From JAFAHD01 sp035654355 (GTDB taxonomy: Bacteria > Vulcanimicrobiota > Vulcanimicrobiia > Eremiobacterales > Eremiobacteraceae), in the NCBI GenBank assembly GCA_035654355.1, contig DASRXC010000121.1, positions 1 to 38,797 on the forward strand: 38,797 nt of DNA. The letters are read 5' to 3'. Positions 7,708 through 14,740 of the stretch are shown in pieces; the first letter of the stretch is position 1, and the number at the start of each line of letters is the position of its first letter. Below the pieces are notes generated by a model. That model did no database searches. It had not been told where the DNA came from and saw only the letters and a list, made by a program, of their open reading frames with translations. Position numbers and translations under genes: made by a program.

Positions 7708-8521
7708 GCGGCCCCGTGGTCAACGAGGCGTTCTGGGCAGCGAACTTGCGTTCTTCGACTTGTCCGTGCTGCCCGAGGGACCCCAGCGGCTTGCCGTCGA
7801 TAGTGGCATTGACGCCGCCCGCGTTGCCGGCGCGAAGCGTTATCTCACGCACGCCGTGGAAGTCGCGCACCGTGCCGGCCGGCAGCGTCTCGTAGACGAC
7901 GCGTTTGCCGTCGACGGTGACGGACAGCCAACTATCCTGAGTGAGCTGGAGCTGTAGATCGACACCGCCCTTCGACGGCGAGGGCGCACCCGCGCTGCCG
8001 CCGTTGAAGATCGCGTCATCTTGTGGTGCCGGCGAAGGCGACGCCGAACCGTCCTGGACAACTGAAGTGCTGTCGGTCGCGGATTGTTCGTGCGGCGCTG
8101 GGGCGAACGCGACGTATACTGCGGTGAACACGAGCATGGCGGCAAGCGCGAGCGCGATTCCTAAAATCCAAGAATACCATGACGGACGTGCGGGCGCACC
8201 GTACTGCGCGCGGACGGTCAGCGGTTCGGGCTCGATGACGGCCGAGAGTTGCGGCACGTCGCGCGCCAAACGTAGATCGGGGCCGCTCGCTGGGATTGCT
8301 TCATCGAGCGGTGTGGCGATGTCGGCTGAGTCCAGCCCGACGAGTTTGGCGTAATTCCGGATAAAGCCGCGTGCATAGGCCGGTGGGCCGAGTTTCTTCC
8401 ACTCCTCGGCCTCGATGGCCGCGATGAAATCGGCGCGAATGTGCAGCTGCCGCGCCGCCTGAACGGGCGTCATGCCGCGCTGTTCGCGCGCCTTTGCGAT
8501 GAGCTCACCTAGACCGGGCAT
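7700..8521 (-). CDS. rodZ: RodZ-like protein: HTH_25 domain, membrane helix, DUF4115
   Basis: The 273-residue protein opens with a Cro-like helix-turn-helix (about 1-70, GELIAKAREQRGMTPVQAARQLHIR... and the family signature PAYARGFIRNYAKLVGLD), followed by a linker, one membrane helix (about 117-139) and a periplasmic beta-rich domain of the DUF4115 type (about 185-260). In rod-shaped bacteria RodZ links MreB filaments to the wall-synthesis machinery. The helix-turn-helix may bind MreB rather than DNA. A start at ATG 8521 is preceded by GGAGAGG; a GTG one codon upstream is an alternative. It is the first gene of the long minus-strand operon that ends at secA, which links cell shape, wall polymer attachment and secretion. 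Confidence 0.88.
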   Translation of the reverse strand: MPGLGELIAKAREQRGMTPVQAARQLHIRADFIAAIEAEEWKKLGPPAYARGFIRNYAKLVGLDSADIATPLDEAIPASGPDLRLARDVPQLSAVIEPEPLTVRAQYGAPARPSWYSWILGIALALAAMLVFTAVYVAFAPAPHEQSATDSTSVVQDGSASPSPAPQDDAIFNGGSAGAPSPSKGGVDLQLQLTQDSWLSVTVDGKRVVYETLPAGTVRDFHGVREITLRAGNAGGVNATIDGKPLGSLGQHGQVEERKFAAQNASLTTGPRE

Positions 8522-8530
8522 CACACCTCT

Positions 8531-8547
8531 CCGCCCGTCGAGGGCGG
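8531..8547 (-). promoter_or_regulatory. Perfect 6-bp hairpin in the rodZ leader
   Basis: CCGCCC, a 5-nt loop and GGGCGG sit directly in front of the rodZ Shine-Dalgarno sequence, in the short space between the divergent rodZ and mnmA genes. It could restrict ribosome access or be part of an operator. I could not place a convincing promoter for either gene in this space. Confidence 0.35.
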
Positions 8548-8596
8548 AGCCGGAAAGCGCTTAAAATGGATGGGGGCAGTCCCTTTGCCGTGAATT

Positions 8597-8617
8597 GGAG
8601 GGGAATCCGACCCCTCC
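8597..8617 (+). promoter_or_regulatory. Hairpin that masks a strong Shine-Dalgarno sequence upstream of mnmA
   Basis: GGAGGGG at 8597-8603 pairs perfectly with CCCCTCC at 8611-8617 across a 7-nt loop. GGAGGGG is the only good ribosome-binding sequence in front of mnmA, so the hairpin may hide it. Its distance to GTG 8622 (18 nt) and ATG 8631 (27 nt) is too long for ordinary initiation, so the real start may be elsewhere or initiation may be weak. Confidence 0.35.
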
Positions 8618-8630
8618 CTCTGTGACGACG

Positions 8631-9803
8631 ATGACGTTATTGACGACTCCAACACACGAAAACCGGCCCGAACCGAACGGTCGCGCGTGGCCGGATGGTT
8701 TGGCGTTGGCCGCGATGAGCGGCGGCGTCGACAGCTCCGTGGCCACGCTGCTGGCCGTGCGGGCGGGGGTTCGCGCGGTCGGGATCACCATGCGCCTGTG
8801 GAGTCCGGGCGATGGCGAGCTGTCGGCTAAGGTCAGGCAGTGCTGCGGGCCGACCGCCTACGAGGACGCTCGTCGCGCGGCTGCGCGCGCCGGCATCGCT
8901 CACCATGTCGTCAATTTCGAGGCGGCGTTCGAAGCAGCCGTCGTCGACTACTTCGTGGCCGAGTATCGATCCGGCCGCACCCCCAACCCGTGCGTCGCCT
9001 GCAACAACCTGGTCAAGTTCGGCGCGTTGCTCCAGTTCGCACGAGCGCTCGGAGCGACCACCATGATCACCGGCCACTACGTGCGCATCCGCGTCGACGA
9101 CGACGGTGCGCACCTGTTGCGCGCGGTGGACCGCACAAAAGATCAATCGTACATGCTCGCCGGCCTACGGCGCGACCAGCTCGCCTCGATCGTGGCGCCT
9201 CTTGGCACATATACAAAGGAAGAAACGCGTTCTCTTGCCGCCCGCATGGAGCTCGGCGTCGCCGACAAACCAGATTCGATGGATCTCTGTTTCGTGGACA
9301 GCGATTATCGCGGTTTCATCCTGCGCCGTCATCCGGATGCCGCTGCTCCCGGCCCGATTCTCACAACTGACGGCCAGGTCGTCGGCACGCACGATGGATT
9401 GATCAATTACACAGTCGGTCAGCGCAAGGGGATCCCCGCGGCAGGTCTGGGCGACGGACCTTGGTATGTAGTACGCACGCAGCGCGAACAAAACGCGGTC
9501 GTCATCGGACGACGCGACGACCTCGCTCGCAGCTCCGTGCTCTGCAGCGCAGCCAACGTGATCGACGCGCGCGCATTCGCATCCGGCGCCGCTCGCGGGC
9601 TCGCGGTGTGCCGGTATCGCGCTGCGCCCGTGCCAGCCACAGCGCGCCTGGCTTCCGGCGGCCGTCTGTTCGTGCAGTTCGACCAGCCGGTGAGCGTCGT
9701 GTCTCCCGGTCAGTTGCTCGCGTTTTACGACAACGACGATCGCGAAGTGCTGGCGTCGGGAATTATCGAGCCCGACGAGGCCATGGCCGCGGCGGCCGGG
9801 TAA
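8631..9803 (+). CDS. mnmA: tRNA-specific 2-thiouridylase MnmA
   Basis: MnmA thiolates the wobble uridine of Lys, Glu and Gln tRNAs, taking sulfur from a persulfide relay and activating the base with ATP. Counting from ATG 8631 (390 residues) the PP-loop SGGVDSS spans 30-36, the nucleophile Cys121 lies in TPNPCVAC, and the second catalytic cysteine is Cys220 in DSMDLCFVD. RTKDQSYML (168-176) and GQRKGI are further family blocks, and a beta-barrel domain follows. The frame also opens at TTG 8595 and GTG 8622; neither has a ribosome-binding site, and both would put the family motif further from the N-terminus than usual, so I use the ATG. It is divergent from rodZ and followed after 44 nt by the lipoprotein gene. 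Confidence 0.93.
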   Translation: MTLLTTPTHENRPEPNGRAWPDGLALAAMSGGVDSSVATLLAVRAGVRAVGITMRLWSPGDGELSAKVRQCCGPTAYEDARRAAARAGIAHHVVNFEAAFEAAVVDYFVAEYRSGRTPNPCVACNNLVKFGALLQFARALGATTMITGHYVRIRVDDDGAHLLRAVDRTKDQSYMLAGLRRDQLASIVAPLGTYTKEETRSLAARMELGVADKPDSMDLCFVDSDYRGFILRRHPDAAAPGPILTTDGQVVGTHDGLINYTVGQRKGIPAAGLGDGPWYVVRTQREQNAVVIGRRDDLARSSVLCSAANVIDARAFASGAARGLAVCRYRAAPVPATARLASGGRLFVQFDQPVSVVSPGQLLAFYDNDDREVLASGIIEPDEAMAAAAG

Positions 9804-9847
9804 GCGCGGGAATAGGGCGGCGCCGTGCACAAACTGGCGGGCCAGAT

Positions 9848-10459
9848 ATGAGGATGAAGCTGTCGAGCACTGCATGTCTTACGGTGCTTGCGGTTAGCTT
9901 CGCGCTCGCGGGCTGTACCAAGCCGCCCCCTCCGACGTACAAGCCGGGCGTGGTTCCGGGCATCGACCGCGCTCGACTGGAAGCGATTGCCGGCAAACCG
10001 TCGAGCACGCTACCCTTCCAGCTGCCCGGCCTCGCCGCGGAGATTCTGGCGTATCCCTTCGGCCAAGCCGTGCTGCAAGACGACAAGGTGGTCGTGGTGA
10101 CGATTGCGAGCGACCCAAGCTACGTGGGCGCCCATGGGATCACACTTGGCATCCCTGAGGACCAGCTCTTAAAAGCTCTCCACGGCACTAAGGCGAAGGG
10201 GCACCGCGACGCCTACGATGTTATCGTCGGCGACACCGATACGCGGACGAAGGACTACTACGACAAGACCGGCCACGTGATGTACGAGCTCGCCGCTGCG
10301 AACCCAAACGACCCGCTCGCGCCCTTCAATGTCATCGGTATCAATCTCGCGAACGCCGACGGGTTTACGTTCCTGGAGAACCTCACGAAGGCGAAGGTAT
10401 CCGGATTGTACACAGGCCAGCACATCGCCAATTTCGTCTCGGATCCGTGGTCGCTATGA
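9848..10459 (+). CDS. Lipoprotein of unknown function, possibly BamE/SmpA-like
   Basis: The 203-residue product has a lipoprotein signal peptide: two basic residues, a hydrophobic core and the lipobox LAGC with Cys22 or so as the lipidated residue. A proline-rich tether (PPPPTYKPG) comes next. The mature part contains two stretches, RLEAIAGKPSS and ITLGIPEDQLLKALHGT, that resemble the small alpha-beta repeats of SmpA/OmlA-type outer-membrane lipoproteins; this is a pattern impression, not a family match. The stop overlaps the next gene as ATGA, and that gene overlaps its own paralogue as GTGA, so the three are coupled. The function is probably linked to the two downstream proteins. Confidence 0.72.
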   Translation: MRMKLSSTACLTVLAVSFALAGCTKPPPPTYKPGVVPGIDRARLEAIAGKPSSTLPFQLPGLAAEILAYPFGQAVLQDDKVVVVTIASDPSYVGAHGITLGIPEDQLLKALHGTKAKGHRDAYDVIVGDTDTRTKDYYDKTGHVMYELAAANPNDPLAPFNVIGINLANADGFTFLENLTKAKVSGLYTGQHIANFVSDPWSL

Positions 10460-11034
10460 GCGAACAAGAGACCGGCGCGCAGGAAGGCTTCGGCGTCTCG
10501 CTGCCGCCGAACGCTCGGCTTTCCGGCATGCAGTTCGACGATGGCGCCGGCGTCTTGAAAGTCTCATTCTCCGACGGCGGCGACCGCACGGTGAAACCCG
10601 ACGACGTTATCGCGTTGCACGGCGGTCGCATCCGTCACGAGCAGGTCGTCAGCAGCCCGCGTAAGATCAGCGGCGCCCAAGTCTTCGTGGCGGAGACCGT
10701 CGCCGGCAGCACGGGCCGCGCGGTGCGAAGCTCGGGCGGCGAACTGGTCGCGACCAAAGAAGATCTGCATTTCGCGCTGGCATTGCGCGTGACGGGCGTC
10801 GGCGAGCTGTGGTATTTGCTGGCCGATTCGTTCAACTTCCGAAAAGCGCTAGGCCCAGACGCCGGCTATTCCACTGAGATCAACCTGCGCGCGCTGGTGC
10901 GTAAGCTTGCGGACTTCGCGCCGCGCGCGACGCAAGACGGCTTCTTCACGGCGGTCGTCGGCGGCTTGCCGCTGCCGCCGCCGGTCGGCTCGCTTCTGGA
11001 GTTCTTCCGCACCGTCAGCAAGGACCTGACGTGA
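10456..11034 (+). CDS. Uncharacterised protein, first of a tandem paralogue pair
   Basis: The 192-residue protein has no signal peptide or membrane helix, so it is probably cytoplasmic. Its N-terminal half looks beta-rich (LKVSFSDGGDRTVKPDDVIALHGG). The C-terminal half carries GELWYLLADSFNFR, LGPDAGYSTEINLRALV and PLPPPVGSLLEFF, all repeated with small changes in the next gene. I do not recognise the family. The ATG at 10456 overlaps the lipoprotein stop; an in-frame GTG at 10447 is less likely. Conserved aromatic and acidic residues in ADSFNFR and DAGYSTE could form a binding site, but nothing catalytic is evident. Confidence 0.75.
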   Translation: MSEQETGAQEGFGVSLPPNARLSGMQFDDGAGVLKVSFSDGGDRTVKPDDVIALHGGRIRHEQVVSSPRKISGAQVFVAETVAGSTGRAVRSSGGELVATKEDLHFALALRVTGVGELWYLLADSFNFRKALGPDAGYSTEINLRALVRKLADFAPRATQDGFFTAVVGGLPLPPPVGSLLEFFRTVSKDLT

Positions 11035-11630
11035 AAAGCGACGAGGGCGCGGGCGAACTATCGGTCCATATGCCGGCGCACGCGCGGCTGGCGACGATCT
11101 CGCTTCAAGCGGCTCCGCTCGCGCTCAAGGCCGGCTTCACCGACGGCGGTGAGCAGGCTATTCCCGCCACTGCGATCGCCGCGCTCAGCGGCGCCAGCAT
11201 CCGCACTGAGATGATCTCGCTCGAAGCCGAACATCACACGGTGCATGGATTGATCATCGACTCGACGATGTATCCGCGCGGCTCGATGCGGACGTGGCGC
11301 TACACAGGTCCGGGCCTGTCATCCGAAGGTGCGACGCTGGTGTTTGGACTGCGCACGCGCGGGCCTGGCGAACTGCTGTATCTTGTTGCCGATTCGTTCA
11401 ACTTCCGCGCGACGCTCGGCGCGGACGCCGGCTACTCCACTGAGATGAACCTGCGCGAGCTCGTGCGCCGCGTTGCGGCGCTTGCACCCACAGCGACGCG
11501 CGACGATTTCGTCAAAGCGATCATCGGCCGCGTACCACTGCCGCCGCCGCTGGCATCACTCGTCGAGTTCTTTAAGGTCGCAGTCCACACGCAACGCGCC
11601 ACTCAGGCGGTTTTATTCAAGGACGTTTAG
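11031..11630 (+). CDS. Uncharacterised protein, second of a tandem paralogue pair
   Basis: The 199-residue protein is a diverged copy of its upstream neighbour. Shared blocks, in order, are the SL or ML-type opening with MPAHARL, FTDGGEQAIPATAIAALSGASI, GELLYLVADSFNFR, LGADAGYSTEMNLRELVRR and PLPPPLASLVEFF. The identity appears highest in the last 90 residues, so that half is the likely functional core. No signal peptide, membrane helix or known motif is visible. It starts at GTG 11031, overlapping the first copy's stop, and ends 3 bp before the convergent mqnC stop. The retained tight coupling and mirrored length suggest a heterodimer; this is inference. Confidence 0.75.
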   Translation: MKSDEGAGELSVHMPAHARLATISLQAAPLALKAGFTDGGEQAIPATAIAALSGASIRTEMISLEAEHHTVHGLIIDSTMYPRGSMRTWRYTGPGLSSEGATLVFGLRTRGPGELLYLVADSFNFRATLGADAGYSTEMNLRELVRRVAALAPTATRDDFVKAIIGRVPLPPPLASLVEFFKVAVHTQRATQAVLFKDV

Positions 11631-11633
11631 CCG

Positions 11634-12716
11634 CTACGCCGTCGCGAGCGCGTAATCGCGTTTGTTGAAATACGTGTCGCGCACGACGGGCTTATAACCG
11701 ATCTGCCGGATCGCGCGTTCCAGTTCTGCCCGGTTGGCTGAATTCGTGCTCCCCGCGAGCGTCACGACCTTCTCTTCCAAGATCGTGCCACCCATATCGT
11801 CGCAGCCGTACATGAGCCCGAGCTGACCCAGCTTGAGGCCCGGGGTCAGCCACGACGACTGCAGGTGCGGCACGTTGTCCAAATACAGCCGGCTGATGGC
11901 GAGCACGCGCAAATAATCGAGTCCACTAGCTTCTTTGCCGCGCAGCGGTGTCTTGAACGGCACGTAGTACCAGGGGATGAACGCGGTGAACCCCTGCATC
12001 TCGTCCTGCAGCCGGCGTATCACATCAAGATGCTGTACACGCTCGGCATCGGTCTCGACCGAACCGAACATCATCGTCGCCGTCGTCGGCATCCCGAGAC
12101 GCTGCGCAACGCGCATGACCTCGATCCAGCGATCGTCATCGATCTTCCGCGCGGAGATGCGCTTGCGCACGCGGTCGACGAGGATCTCCGCGCCGGCGCC
12201 GGGCAGCGATTTCAGCCCCGCGTCATGCAGCGTGACGAGCACGTCGTGGACCGACATCTGCTCGCGCTTGGCGATGCCGCAAATCTCACTTGTCGAGAGC
12301 GAGTGGATGTCAGCGCTGGGGAAACGAACTGAAACGGCGCGGAACAGTTCGACGTAGTAGTCGAGCGGGATCTCAGGATTGACACCGCCCTGGATCATGA
12401 TCTGGGTAGCGCCTTGATCCACCGCCCAACGCACGCGCTCGAGCACCTGCTCCTGGGTCATCGTGTAGCCTTCTGGATGCCCTTCAGGACGGAAGAAGGC
12501 GCAGAAGCTGCAGTGGACATCGCAGATGTTCGTATAGTTGATCGTCGTGTCGATCACGTAGGTCACTTCGTCACCCGGATGCAGCTGAGCGCGGCGCGCG
12601 TGCGCCGCGGCGCCCAACTCGTGCAGCGGCGCTTCTCGATAGAGCGCGATGCCTTCGTCCAGCGTCAAGCGGCCGCCGCCAGCGGCGCGCTCCAGCAGCG
12701 CAGCGATCTCAGACAC
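11634..12716 (-). CDS. mqnC: Cyclic dehypoxanthinyl futalosine synthase MqnC
   Basis: MqnC is the radical-SAM enzyme that cyclises dehypoxanthinyl futalosine in the futalosine route to menaquinone. The 360-residue protein has the cluster motif C65-xxx-C69-xx-C72 in NICDVHCSFCAFFR, IQGGVNPEIPLDYY, and the QSSWLTPGLKLGQLGLMYGCDDMGGTILEE region near the C-terminus that marks the MqnC subfamily. It starts at GTG 12716, overlapping mqnA by 8 nt. It is the last gene of the mqnE-mqnA-mqnC set and converges on the paralogue pair with almost no spacing. MqnB (or an equivalent hydrolase) and MqnD are not in the window. Confidence 0.96.
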   Translation of the reverse strand: MSEIAALLERAAGGGRLTLDEGIALYREAPLHELGAAAHARRAQLHPGDEVTYVIDTTINYTNICDVHCSFCAFFRPEGHPEGYTMTQEQVLERVRWAVDQGATQIMIQGGVNPEIPLDYYVELFRAVSVRFPSADIHSLSTSEICGIAKREQMSVHDVLVTLHDAGLKSLPGAGAEILVDRVRKRISARKIDDDRWIEVMRVAQRLGMPTTATMMFGSVETDAERVQHLDVIRRLQDEMQGFTAFIPWYYVPFKTPLRGKEASGLDYLRVLAISRLYLDNVPHLQSSWLTPGLKLGQLGLMYGCDDMGGTILEEKVVTLAGSTNSANRAELERAIRQIGYKPVVRDTYFNKRDYALATA

Positions 12717-13578
12717 GATCGACGAACTCCGGACTTTCCGGCGCGCGACCGATGGTCACGCCGGCATCGAGCACGCCGCACGCCTGCGCCATCGTGCAAA
12801 AACGCAAGAACCCATCCTGCGCTTGCTCGTCGTAGTCGTAGTTGAGCGCGCGGTAGTAGCTCTCGTAAAAACCGTCGGGTCGAGGGCGCTGCGACTGCGC
12901 TAAACGGACGACCTCATCGCCGTGATCGCGGCCGAATGCGGCCGACGCGCGCAGCGCAGGCACAATTGCCTGCAACGCCGCCCGCATCCGCTCGGGCTGC
13001 TCTGCGACGCGATCCTTGCGCATCGCCCACAACGCGTACACCATGTCGGCGCCTGTGAGGCCGTACCACAGCGTACCCACATCGTGCGCCTGCTCTGGAT
13101 GCGCGAAGGCTGCGTCGATCGCGACGTCGCCAATCACCAAACACGGCGTGCCGTCGCGCTCGTGCTCTGCAACTGGATCGTCACTGGATTCGAGCGACGG
13201 GGTGAACCCGAATCCGCTGCGGCAGATGACATCGAACAACGCCCGGCCGGTCGCGGACTCGGTGGTCACGGCGATGCGCGTGCCCGCCAATTCGCGCGGA
13301 TGAACGGCGCTGATGCACTGGATGCTTTTCGCCTCACGGCGCGATCCGATGCAGATCCCGCCGAGAAGTGCGAGCTCGTCGGCATGTTGTGCGTAGAACA
13401 TCGACGACACCGGGCTGACGTCGAGCTCGCCGGCGAGCAGCCCACGGTTCAGTTCGCTTGGAACCGCGTCGATGAGCACACCGGGGAACTCAAGCACGCC
13501 GAGATCGAACGCGGCATACAACGGCAAGTCGTTCGTGTACTTGATGCGTCCGCAGCGCAGCGCCGGTATGGGAGCCAT
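12709..13578 (-). CDS. mqnA: Chorismate dehydratase MqnA
   Basis: MqnA dehydrates chorismate to 3-enolpyruvoyl-benzoate, the entry step of the futalosine menaquinone pathway. The 289-residue protein has the periplasmic-binding-protein type fold: RCGRIKYTNDLPLYAAFD at the start, the VPSELNRGLLAGELDVSPVSSMFYAQ block, and the second-lobe segment VIGDVAIDAAF with ADMVYALWAMRK. The start is set at ATG 13578, 4 nt after the mqnE stop; an in-frame TTG at 13596 would overlap mqnE. The 3' end overlaps mqnC by 8 nt. Together with mqnE and mqnC this shows that the organism makes menaquinone by the futalosine rather than the Men pathway. Confidence 0.94.
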   Translation of the reverse strand: MAPIPALRCGRIKYTNDLPLYAAFDLGVLEFPGVLIDAVPSELNRGLLAGELDVSPVSSMFYAQHADELALLGGICIGSRREAKSIQCISAVHPRELAGTRIAVTTESATGRALFDVICRSGFGFTPSLESSDDPVAEHERDGTPCLVIGDVAIDAAFAHPEQAHDVGTLWYGLTGADMVYALWAMRKDRVAEQPERMRAALQAIVPALRASAAFGRDHGDEVVRLAQSQRPRPDGFYESYYRALNYDYDEQAQDGFLRFCTMAQACGVLDAGVTIGRAPESPEFVDRV

Positions 13579-13582
13579 CGCG

Positions 13583-14668
13583 TTAGGCCGGCTCAAGCAC
13601 GCGATAGAGCAGGTTGCGACGGGTCGGTTCGAATCCGGCCTCCTCGACCGCGCGCCTCAGATCGTCCAGCGGCGTGCTCTGGTCGGTCTTGCTGCCGGCA
13701 TCGCGGTAGATGCGCTGCTCGTTGTCGACCGGTCCATCGATATCGTCGGCGCCGAAATGCAAGCCGAGCTGGGCCATCTTGATGCCGTATGAGATCCAGT
13801 ACGCCTTGATATGGTCGATGTTGTCGAGCATCAAGCGCGAAACGGAGATCGTCCGAAGGTCATCGACGCCGCCGGTCCATCCGTATTCGTGCAATTCGTT
13901 CTCTTCCGGGTGGAATGCAAGCGGCACGAAGCATTTGAACCCGCCGGTCTGCGCCTGCAGCTCGCGCAGCAGCGCCACATGCTCGACGCGTTCCGGAAGC
14001 GTCTCGACGTGACCGTACAGCATCGTGCAATTCGTCTTCATGCCGATGCGATGGGCGACGCGATGCACCTCAAGCCACTCTTCCGCGGTCGCCTTACGCG
14101 GACAGACGATGTCGCGCACTCGTTTGACCAGGATCTCCGCGCCGCCGCCGTTGAGCGACGTGACGCCCGCATCGCGCAGCTGTGTCAAGCCCTCCTCATA
14201 CGAGCATTTGGCGCGCTTGCACATGTAATCGATCTCGGCCGCGGTGAAAAGTGCTAGCTGCACGCGCGGTATGCGCTCGTGCATCGTCTTGATGACGGGC
14301 AGCCAAAACTCGAGGCTCGTCTGTTTGGGATCGTGGCCGCCGACGATGTGCAGCTCGTCGTAGTCCGATGGTTCAGCGCACGCCCGCTCGAGGATCTGCT
14401 CCGCGCTCCAGCGATAAGCGCGCGGGTCTTTCTCCCATGCGGCAAATGAGCAGAACTTGCAGTCCGCATAGCAGACATTGGTGGTGTTCAGGTAGCGCTT
14501 GAAGACATAGTACGCGCGGCGGCCGTTCTTCTCGGTCCGGACTTGGTTCGCAAGCCTGCCTACTTCATGGAACGGCGCTTCGGTGAAAAGATACTCACCG
14601 TCCGCCCGGCTTAGCGGCTCGTGTGCGTGAAGCTTCTCGGCGATCGCCGACATGCGCGTATCCGCCAT
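13583..14668 (-). CDS. mqnE: Aminofutalosine synthase MqnE
   Basis: MqnE is a radical-SAM enzyme that joins 3-enolpyruvoyl-benzoate to SAM-derived adenosine and gives aminofutalosine. Counted from ATG 14668 (361 residues), the cluster motif is C66-xxx-C70-xx-C73 in NVCYADCKFCSFAAW, followed by ELHIVGGHDPKQTSLEFW and LNGGGAEIL. The FVPLAFHPEENELHEYGWTGG block separates MqnE from the related MqnC. A longer frame from GTG 14692 adds eight residues; the ATG has a purine-rich GAACGAGAAG in front and is preferred. The gene follows ftsK by about 70 nt, with no clear terminator between, so it may be co-transcribed with ftsK. Confidence 0.94.
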   Translation of the reverse strand: MADTRMSAIAEKLHAHEPLSRADGEYLFTEAPFHEVGRLANQVRTEKNGRRAYYVFKRYLNTTNVCYADCKFCSFAAWEKDPRAYRWSAEQILERACAEPSDYDELHIVGGHDPKQTSLEFWLPVIKTMHERIPRVQLALFTAAEIDYMCKRAKCSYEEGLTQLRDAGVTSLNGGGAEILVKRVRDIVCPRKATAEEWLEVHRVAHRIGMKTNCTMLYGHVETLPERVEHVALLRELQAQTGGFKCFVPLAFHPEENELHEYGWTGGVDDLRTISVSRLMLDNIDHIKAYWISYGIKMAQLGLHFGADDIDGPVDNEQRIYRDAGSKTDQSTPLDDLRRAVEEAGFEPTRRNLLYRVLEPA

Positions 14669-14740
14669 GGGCGCTTCTCGTTCGTCGCGCACGTGGGCAT
14701 TCCCGGCCGCGCTGCGAACAGCGCGCGACCGGACACGATG

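Noticed and set aside
13626..13636. GGTTCGAATCC, a tRNA T-arm-like word
   Set aside because: It lies inside mqnE, and no acceptor or anticodon arm pairs around it.
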